From Chloroflexota bacterium (lineage in GTDB: Bacteria > Chloroflexota > Anaerolineae > UBA4142 > SHND01), in contig SHND01000048.1 in assembly GCA_004295045.1 (NCBI GenBank), positions 1-45,951 of the forward strand: a stretch of 45,951 bases of DNA, written 5' to 3'. The notes below the pieces were generated by a model. The model was not told the origin of the DNA, did no database searches, and saw only the letters and a program-made list of their open reading frames with translations. The translations under genes were made by a program, and so were the position numbers. Below, piece by piece: positions 40,758 to 45,951 of the stretch (its first letter is position 1; each line of letters starts with the position of its first letter).

Positions 40758-42089
40758 TTACGCGGTTGCGCCCACTTCTTCCAATGTTGCGCTCTCGGCT
40801 TCTTGAATCGCGCGCGGCACATTGACCGTGAGCAAGATGACCAAGCCGACGATAAACAGGATGATGAGTGACAAGATGCCATAGCGCAAACTTCCAAAAA
40901 TCTGATTCGCCAAACCGAAAATCAGCGGACCCAGAAACGATGTGGCGCGGTCGCTCACTTCGTAAAAAGAAAAGAATTCGGCTTCGCGCCCTTTGGGAAT
41001 CATTTGCGCGAACAGAGAACGCGACAGCGCTTGACTTCCGCCGAGAACCAACGCAATCACCGCGCCCAAAATCCAGAATTGGAGTTGCGTGTCGAGCGCG
41101 GCGAACGCGTAAACTACGACGAGCGACCACACAACCAGACTGAGGACAATCGCGCCTTTCGCGCCCAACATGCGCGCCAGAAACGGAAAGAGAAAAAACG
41201 CGCCGAGAAAGGCGACCGCCTGAATCATGAGAATGACCAAAATCAACTGCTGATCGTCCATTCCCAACTCGATGCTGGCAAAAACGGCGGCGACGACAAT
41301 GACGGTCTGGATGCCGTCGTTATAAATCAGAAAGGCGATGAGATAACGGACCGTTTCGGGGAATTTGCGAATTTGGCGAAAGGTGTTGCTCAACTGCTTG
41401 AAACCGACCGTCAGATACGATGCGCCCGCAGGCATTTGGCGCACGGCATGGCGCGGTTTGAGAGTGCGAAAAGTGATGATGGAAAAGCCGAGCCACCAAA
41501 GCCCGGCGCTGGCAAGACTGACGCGCGCCGCCATCGCGCTGTCCATTCCCAATGGTTCGCGGAACGTAAACATGATCAAATTCAACAGCAGCAGCAGCCC
41601 GCCGCCAGCGTAGCCCAACGCAAACCCGCGCGAAGAAACTTTATCGCGTTGGTCAGGGCTGGCAATGTCGGGCAAGTACGCGTTGTAAAAAACGATGCTC
41701 GCGCCAAAAGCAAGATTGGCGAGGATAAAGAGAAGACCGCCCAGCCAGTGCAAACCTGGGGTAACAAAAAACAAGAGGATGGTCGCCACCGCGCCGAGCG
41801 TGCTAAAGAACATTAACATCCGTTTGCGTAAATGGGAATAGTCGGCGATGGCACCAAGCACCGGCAGCATCAAGACCTGCAGCAAAATCGAAGCCGAAAC
41901 GCAATAGGTGAAAAAGGAATCATACTTGATGGGAACGCCGAGCAGATACACCATGCCGTTGGCGTCGGCGGCGGCTTTGGTGATGTTGCTCAAGTAGGGA
42001 CCTAAAAAGACGGTGACGACAGTGGTCGAAAAAGCGCTATTCGCCCAATCGTACATCGTCCAACCAAAAATTTCGCGGCGGTCGTTCAT
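40758..42089 (-). CDS. UMF1-family MFS transporter (Atg22-like)
   Basis: 443 residues from the ATG at 42089, preceded by AAAGGAG. The N-terminus REIFGWTMYDWANSAFSTTVVTVFLGPYL is the UMF1/Atg22 signature. About 12 membrane helices follow, with the loop LGAIADYSHLRKRML (MFS motif A) and IVFYNAYLPDIASPDQRDKVSSRGFALGY. The family includes a yeast vacuolar amino-acid exporter; the bacterial substrate is unknown. It is 7 bases from the glycerophosphodiesterase start, so the two are probably co-transcribed. Confidence 0.9.
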   Translation of the reverse strand: MNDRREIFGWTMYDWANSAFSTTVVTVFLGPYLSNITKAAADANGMVYLLGVPIKYDSFFTYCVSASILLQVLMLPVLGAIADYSHLRKRMLMFFSTLGAVATILLFFVTPGLHWLGGLLFILANLAFGASIVFYNAYLPDIASPDQRDKVSSRGFALGYAGGGLLLLLNLIMFTFREPLGMDSAMAARVSLASAGLWWLGFSIITFRTLKPRHAVRQMPAGASYLTVGFKQLSNTFRQIRKFPETVRYLIAFLIYNDGIQTVIVVAAVFASIELGMDDQQLILVILMIQAVAFLGAFFLFPFLARMLGAKGAIVLSLVVWSLVVVYAFAALDTQLQFWILGAVIALVLGGSQALSRSLFAQMIPKGREAEFFSFYEVSDRATSFLGPLIFGLANQIFGSLRYGILSLIILFIVGLVILLTVNVPRAIQEAESATLEEVGATA

Positions 42090-42193
42090 GACAACTCCTT
42101 TACGAGAAAGGTAAGGTGGCGAGTGACGAGTGACGGGGGAGCGTGTTGTCAGCGTCAAACGTAAAGCGTAACGCGTAGAATTGAACAGACGCG

Positions 42194-42223
42194 ATTATAA
42201 AGGCGCGGCGCGCTGCGCGTCAA
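42194..42223 (-). promoter_or_regulatory. Promoter of the transporter-glycerophosphodiesterase unit
   Basis: TTGACG (42218-42223), 18 bases, perfect TATAAT (42194-42199) on the minus strand; the leader is about 100 bases and includes GTGACGAGTGACG direct repeats near 42120-42136. Confidence 0.6.
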
Positions 42224-42308
42224 TGGGGGTTGCGCAATCATATTTTGGATTGAAATTTGCCAATGCGCCGCGCGACGCGCACATCGCGCGGCAATTTTCC
42301 AAACGCGC

Positions 42309-42337
42309 TTGCACGGAATATACGATTACGCGATAAT
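42309..42337 (+). promoter_or_regulatory. Promoter of the Ig-like protein gene
   Basis: TTGCAC (42309-42314), 17 bases, GATAAT (42332-42337). An AAGGAG site at 42356-42361 precedes the ATG at 42368. Confidence 0.55.
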
Positions 42338-42367
42338 GTTCGCACGGATTTCTTCAAGGAGCATATT

Positions 42368-43072
42368 ATGCAATGGGATGATCGCTTGACCACGTTAGGC
42401 ATAAACTTGAAAGCGAATGAACATGGAAAATGGAGCGCAACCACAGCCCGCTACCAAGATGAAATGGAAGCGCAGGGACAGCATCACATTTGGTTCACCG
42501 TGCTGGACGAAAATAACAAACCCAAGTCCAACGTCCGCGTCTTTGTGGATTGGATCGGACGCGACAAGGACGATCCGCCAACTGTGCGTATGACGGACGC
42601 CGATGGGCGAGCAAACGTGGACATTTACGCGAATTTGGATATCACGAAAAAGAATGGACCCTATTTTGCCTATGTTGAAGGCGAGGATAAAAGCGATGTG
42701 ATCGCGGGGATGGGACTGCCCGAACATCATCATGTGAATTACATGTTGACCTTTGCGCCGCGCCTTGATGTACCTGTGCCGCAGCCCGCGCCGACTCCGC
42801 CCACTTTAACGACACCGCCCCTCACTCCGCCGCCGCTGCCGCAAAGTATTGAGGAATCAATCTTGCAAAAAGCGAAAGCGGTAGAGTGGATGCCTGTCAA
42901 CAATGGCAGCGCGTTGTGGAATTTTGCCAAAGCGAACGGTTTGCAAGATCAACAGACCGACGAAATCGCGGTGACGATCAATGGGCAAGAGTATCTGCTT
43001 CAAGTGTTCAACTTGGGGATTGTCTATGCCAAAATGGGCGATTGGGGCAATATCAAGGTTATCAAAAAGTAA
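42368..43072 (+). CDS. Uncharacterised protein with Ig-like domain and Pro-rich linker
   Basis: 234 residues. The ATG at 42368 is fixed by a good ribosome-binding site and the promoter; an upstream in-frame ATG lies before the promoter. Residues about 25-130 look like a beta-sandwich of the CnaB/carboxypeptidase-regulatory type (HIWFTVLDENNKPKSNVRV, MTDADGRANVDIYANL). A Pro/Thr linker (about 135-165) leads to a small C-terminal alpha/beta domain (170-234) that mentions no known motif. There is no signal peptide. I do not recognise the family. Confidence 0.7.
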   Translation: MQWDDRLTTLGINLKANEHGKWSATTARYQDEMEAQGQHHIWFTVLDENNKPKSNVRVFVDWIGRDKDDPPTVRMTDADGRANVDIYANLDITKKNGPYFAYVEGEDKSDVIAGMGLPEHHHVNYMLTFAPRLDVPVPQPAPTPPTLTTPPLTPPPLPQSIEESILQKAKAVEWMPVNNGSALWNFAKANGLQDQQTDEIAVTINGQEYLLQVFNLGIVYAKMGDWGNIKVIKK

Positions 43073-43155
43073 AAGGTAAATAGGGAAAGTGGAAAACAGG
43101 TGGATACGTAGCGCGCTTGTTTTCTTGTTTCCCTGTGTTCCTGTTTCCCTGTGTA
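43073..43155. repeat. Second purine/pyrimidine repeat tract
   Basis: A short GGTAAATAGGGAAAG arm (from 43075) is followed by CTTGTTTCCCTGTGTTCCTG-type units to 43155. Layout and units match the tract before rsmI, and again the last unit contains the GTG start of the next gene. Confidence 0.65.
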
Positions 43156-44419
43156 TCTCACAAAACGCGACGAACAATTTCTGAACGGCGATTTTGGCGC
43201 GGCGGCGAAAATGGCGATGAACATTCTCGTCCAATTGGGTGAGGTGTTGGGCGCGGATGAAATGTTGGATGTCGAGCAAGTGCATGTGGATGGCTGCATC
43301 TACGAGTCGGAAGCGCATCTCGATTTTGCGGAAAAACTCGCGTCGCTTGACGCGCGCGTGATTGTGCCGACGACGCTGAACGCGACTTCGCTCGATTTGC
43401 AGCATCCGAACGCGTGGGGCTATAGCGCGCAATGGAAATCTCAAGCGCAGCGGATGGCGAACGCGTATCTTGAGATGGGCTGTACGCCGACGTGGACGTG
43501 CGCGCCGTATCAAACCGAATTCGTGCCCAAGTTCGGACAACAAATCGCGTGGGCGGAATCGAACGCGATTGTATTTGCCAATTCCGTCATCGGCGCGCGC
43601 ACGAATCGCTATGGCGATTTCACCGATATTTGCGCGGCGCTGACGGGGCGCGTTCCGCAAACGGGATTGCATTTGGCAGAAAATCGGCGCGGGCAAATTT
43701 TATTTGAATTGAAAAACATTCCTGCCGGGTTGTTGTGCGATGATGCTTTTTTCCCGGTGCTGGGACATTACTTGGGAAAACGCGCGGGCGACAAAATTCC
43801 GGTGATTGCCGGATTGCCGTCGGACACAAGCCAAGACGCGCTCAAAGCATTAGGCGCGGGCGCGGCATCATCGGGCGGCGTTGCCATGTTTCACGCAGTC
43901 GGCATCACACCTGAAGCAAAAACATTGCAAGACGCGTTTGGCGGCAATTCATACGAACGCGTCGAAATTGCTTTGCGCGAATTGAACGACGCGCGCGCGG
44001 AATTATCTTCTGCTGACGGTTCGCAGTTGGACGCCGTCGTTTTGGGTTCGCCGCATTTTTCGTTGCAAGAATGTTTGCGGCTTGCCGAACTGATTCGCGG
44101 GCTGCGCGTACATCCGTCCGTCGAATTCATCGTGACGACGAACCGCATCGTGAGCGAGGCATTGCGCGCGCGCGGTGTGCTGCAAACGTTGACCGACGCG
44201 GGCGTACAATTGTGCCAAGATACCTGTATCTTGTTATCGCCAATGCTGCGCGCCGAAATTCGCGTCATCATGACCAACAGCGCGAAATACGCGTACTATA
44301 CGCCGAACTTGATAGAACGCCGTGTAGTGTTTGGCAGCTTGCGCGATTGCGTCGCGTCGGCGGTGCAGGGGATGGTGGTGCGCGATGAAAAGCCGTGGGA
44401 GGGACCAAGTGGCGAGTGA
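43151..44419 (+). CDS. Aconitase X catalytic (large) subunit
   Basis: 422 residues. The AcnX family (formerly DUF521) is recognised by VQLGEVLGADEMLDVEQVHVDGC, GCTPTWTCAPYQ, WAESNAIVFANSVIGARTNRYGDF and C-terminal LCQDTCILLSP. The Cys residues in GCTPTWTC and CQDTC are probably iron-sulphur ligands. Characterised members are cis-3-hydroxyproline dehydratase and archaeal phosphomevalonate dehydratase; the reaction here is undecided. The small subunit is encoded separately downstream. The GTG start sits in a repeat tract without a ribosome-binding site, as in rsmI. Confidence 0.9.
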   Translation: MYLTKRDEQFLNGDFGAAAKMAMNILVQLGEVLGADEMLDVEQVHVDGCIYESEAHLDFAEKLASLDARVIVPTTLNATSLDLQHPNAWGYSAQWKSQAQRMANAYLEMGCTPTWTCAPYQTEFVPKFGQQIAWAESNAIVFANSVIGARTNRYGDFTDICAALTGRVPQTGLHLAENRRGQILFELKNIPAGLLCDDAFFPVLGHYLGKRAGDKIPVIAGLPSDTSQDALKALGAGAASSGGVAMFHAVGITPEAKTLQDAFGGNSYERVEIALRELNDARAELSSADGSQLDAVVLGSPHFSLQECLRLAELIRGLRVHPSVEFIVTTNRIVSEALRARGVLQTLTDAGVQLCQDTCILLSPMLRAEIRVIMTNSAKYAYYTPNLIERRVVFGSLRDCVASAVQGMVVRDEKPWEGPSGE

Positions 44420-44513
44420 CTGGGAACGTGAAACGTTTTGCGGAGGAGGCGTTCTCTAACGCCGAGATTCGTCGTTACGCACATCGTAACCAAGCTTCGC
44501 GGTTTTCAAGAAA

Positions 44514-44927
44514 ATGCAGTTGATTCAAGGACACGCGTTGATTTCGGGCAACGCACAAGGGGATGTGATTTTCACCGACGAGCCGCTTTCGTTTTGGGGT
44601 GGTTACAGCGCGCGCGAGGGCAAAATCATTGACACGCATCACGCGCTGTTTGGCACAAATGTCGCAGGAAAAATTTTCGTGCTGCCGAGCGCGCGCGGTT
44701 CATCCACCGGCTCGGGCATTTTGCTCGAAGCGATTCGTTTGGGGAACGCGCCCGCCGCGCTGATTCTAAAACGTCGCGATGCAATTCTCGCGCTGGGCGC
44801 GATCGTGGGGCGCGAGTTGTATGATAAGATTCTGCCAATCGTCATAGTGTCGGAGAAAGAGTTCGTCAAGTTACATAAGGCACATTTTGCGTGCTTGCAC
44901 ATGGATGGAGTAATAGAGTATGAATAG
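44514..44927 (+). CDS. Aconitase X swivel (small) subunit
   Basis: 137 residues, DUF126. Typical features are the N-terminal GHALISGNAQGDVIFTDEPLSFWGGY, DTHHALFGTNVAGKIFVLPSARGSSTGSGILLEAI and LGAIVGRELYDKILPIVIV. The active-site Ser loop is PSARGSSTGS. In AcnX enzymes this domain closes over the substrate; bacterial and archaeal forms are often two-chain, as here. The 94-base gap from the large subunit contains a small GGCGTT/AACGCC hairpin. The stop lies inside the next gene's start region. Confidence 0.9.
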   Translation: MQLIQGHALISGNAQGDVIFTDEPLSFWGGYSAREGKIIDTHHALFGTNVAGKIFVLPSARGSSTGSGILLEAIRLGNAPAALILKRRDAILALGAIVGRELYDKILPIVIVSEKEFVKLHKAHFACLHMDGVIEYE

Positions 44928-45327
44928 TACAAAAGCGCGCGCTACACGGACACCCAAGAAAAAACGCGCGACACGCGAAAGACAGACGATCTATACTGTG
45001 CGTAATGCAAATGGCAAGCAGACATCGCGCCCTGCACGCGCGAAAAAGTTAGTTGTCGAAATGTATGGTGGCGAACGTTACGAGTATTATCCTTTGGGCA
45101 AATATGTTGTTGCCGCGCCGGGCGTCTGTGGCGGACAACTTACGTTCAAGTACACGCGAATTCGTGTTAATTTTATTCTTCACCTGCTTGCTTCGGGGCG
45201 CTCTATCCCTGACCTTGTGGAGAGTTATCATCAAAGCAATTTGACCCAAGAAGCGATACAGGAAGCAATAGATCTCGCTCGCAAGGCATTGAATTCTTCA
45301 AGACCAGCGACGGGGCTGACTGTATGA
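44920..45327 (+). CDS. DUF433-family antitoxin with basic N-terminal extension
   Basis: 135 residues. The C-terminal 75 are DUF433-like: KYVVAAPGVCGGQLTFKYTRIRVNFILHLLASGRS, then LTQEAIQEAIDLARKAL. The first 50 residues are Lys/Arg/Thr-rich and absent from the other DUF433 gene here; they could bind nucleic acid. The ATG lies 8 bases inside the aconitase X small-subunit gene, and the stop overlaps the toxin ATG by 4 bases. Confidence 0.82.
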   Translation: MNSTKARATRTPKKKRATRERQTIYTVRNANGKQTSRPARAKKLVVEMYGGERYEYYPLGKYVVAAPGVCGGQLTFKYTRIRVNFILHLLASGRSIPDLVESYHQSNLTQEAIQEAIDLARKALNSSRPATGLTV

Positions 45328-45725
45328 TTGTTTTGGATGAGGAATTACAAGACCCGAAAATCGCAGATCGCATTGCCTCATGGTTCCCAGGACGGGTGAC
45401 AACGATACGGTCAGTGCGACCCGGAACGACAATCAAAGATGATGCAATCGCATCCCTGCTGCTGCGATTGGCGCGCCCTACCTTTGTTACGATCAACGTC
45501 AGTGACTTTTGGCGCAAGATCGAAGCGAATCCGCATTACTGTGTAGTGTGTGTGGACTTGCCCGATGCGCGTGTACGCGAAGTACCCGATTGGCTGAGGC
45601 GCTTTTTACGCTTTCCACAGTTCAAGACCAAAGCGCGGCGAATGGGCATTGTGGCACGACTGCGTGTGGCAAGAATTGATTATTATAGTGTGGAACAACC
45701 CACTCAAAGTATGAATTGGAAATAA
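45324..45725 (+). CDS. PIN-like (DUF5615-related) toxin candidate
   Basis: 133 residues. Starts [17 protein letters not shown], with acidic residues at 5-7, then [30 protein letters not shown] and a basic C-terminal half ([24 protein letters not shown]). The pattern and pairing with a DUF433 gene suggest a PIN-like nuclease. The second acidic site is Asp in NVSDFW. It is divergent from the toxin at 11001-11384. Confidence 0.7.
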   Translation: MIVLDEELQDPKIADRIASWFPGRVTTIRSVRPGTTIKDDAIASLLLRLARPTFVTINVSDFWRKIEANPHYCVVCVDLPDARVREVPDWLRRFLRFPQFKTKARRMGIVARLRVARIDYYSVEQPTQSMNWK

Positions 45726-45749
45726 TTCTCTGCAAAGGAGCATCTCAGC

Positions 45750-45951
45750 ATGATCACACTAGGGATTGACATCGGCGGTTCGGGCATCAAAGGCGCGCCG
45801 GTGGATACCGAAACGGGCGAACTCGTCCACGAGCGTCTTCGGATCGAGACACCGAATCCATCCACGCCCGAAAATTGCGCGAACATCGTAAAGGAAATCG
45901 TAGCGCATTTTGAATATCGCGGACCGATTGGCGTGACGTTTCCCGCAGTGG
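45750..45951 (+). CDS. Polyphosphate glucokinase-like ROK kinase (3' end outside window)
   Basis: The first 67 residues only. AAAGGAG at 45734-45740 precedes the ATG by 9 bases. The phosphate-binding [22 protein letters not shown] and the following [16 protein letters not shown] match ROK-family polyphosphate/ATP glucokinases (PpgK). Such enzymes phosphorylate glucose with polyphosphate or ATP. It begins 24 bases after the toxin stop. Confidence 0.8.
   Translation, partial: MITLGIDIGGSGIKGAPVDTETGELVHERLRIETPNPSTPENCANIVKEIVAHFEYRGPIGVTFPAV

Noticed and set aside
41004..41816. 270-codon plus-strand open frame rich in Glu/Lys/Arg
   Set aside because: Antisense to transmembrane segments of the UMF1 transporter; charged composition is the complement of hydrophobic codons.
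42257..42367. Earlier ATG for the Ig-like protein
   Set aside because: The promoter at 42309-42337 lies after it, and the ATG at 42368 has a proper ribosome-binding site.
44420..44513. Gap between aconitase X subunits as a third small gene
   Set aside because: Only 94 bases with a weak hairpin and no start with ribosome-binding site.

Overview
The window looks like chromosomal DNA of an uncultured Chloroflexota bacterium, probably Anaerolineae-like. This is an inference from content, not a database match. It rests on secreted proteins with Thr/Pro-rich linkers, YfhO and DUF2079 membrane proteins, DUF433/DUF5615-type toxin-antitoxin pairs, extreme abundance of CGCG in coding DNA, and small degenerate intergenic repeats. 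Coding density is high, there is no stretch over 300 bases without a gene, and I saw no rRNA, tRNA, CRISPR array, phage or IS element.

Layout. 1-5.8 kb: tail of a helix-turn-helix protein, a multipass membrane protein, a PKD-domain glycoside-hydrolase-like lipoprotein, a circularly permuted ATP-grasp-like protein and a small alpha/beta protein. 5.8-12.2 kb: housekeeping genes (TrmH/SpoU methyltransferase, M32 carboxypeptidase, RsmI, cystathionine beta-synthase, RibD-like reductase) with a DUF433/DUF5615 pair. 12.3-16.2 kb: a decayed antitoxin/VapC locus, the MrfA-type helicase and a YwqG-family gene. 16.2-17.8 kb (minus strand): a two-gene haem locus, a GlcG/HbpS-like protein followed by a protoglobin-Rieske fusion. 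17.8-22.8 kb: two paralogous secreted beta-propeller-like proteins flanking a GT4 glycosyltransferase.

22.9-36.3 kb (minus strand) is a 12-gene array with mostly 4-base stop/start overlaps. It holds a Gfo/Idh/MocA oxidoreductase, an SDR epimerase, a hexapeptide acyltransferase, a methyltransferase, a VOC protein, an FkbH-like HAD protein, an acyl carrier protein, an unusual Rossmann-hexapeptide fusion, a DegT aminotransferase, a GT2, YfhO and DUF2079. The simplest reading is synthesis of a 3-amino sugar nucleotide carrying an ACP-derived hydroxyacyl group, followed by transfer to an envelope glycan. This is the strongest candidate for an undescribed system.

36.4-45.95 kb: a C45-type Ntn hydrolase carrying a REP-like palindrome next to its nucleophile; an ECF sigma/anti-sigma/bactofilin-like operon with a good self-recognition promoter; a glycerophosphodiesterase; a UMF1-type transporter; an uncharacterised Ig-like protein; both subunits of an aconitase-X enzyme; a second DUF433/toxin pair coupled to it; and the start of a polyphosphate-glucokinase-like gene.

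A recurring theme is that short dispersed repeats sit exactly at gene edges or inside genes. They appear to supply GTG starts (rsmI, aconitase X large subunit), stop codons (ATP-grasp gene, glycerophosphodiesterase) and in-frame insertions (rsmI, the C45 hydrolase).
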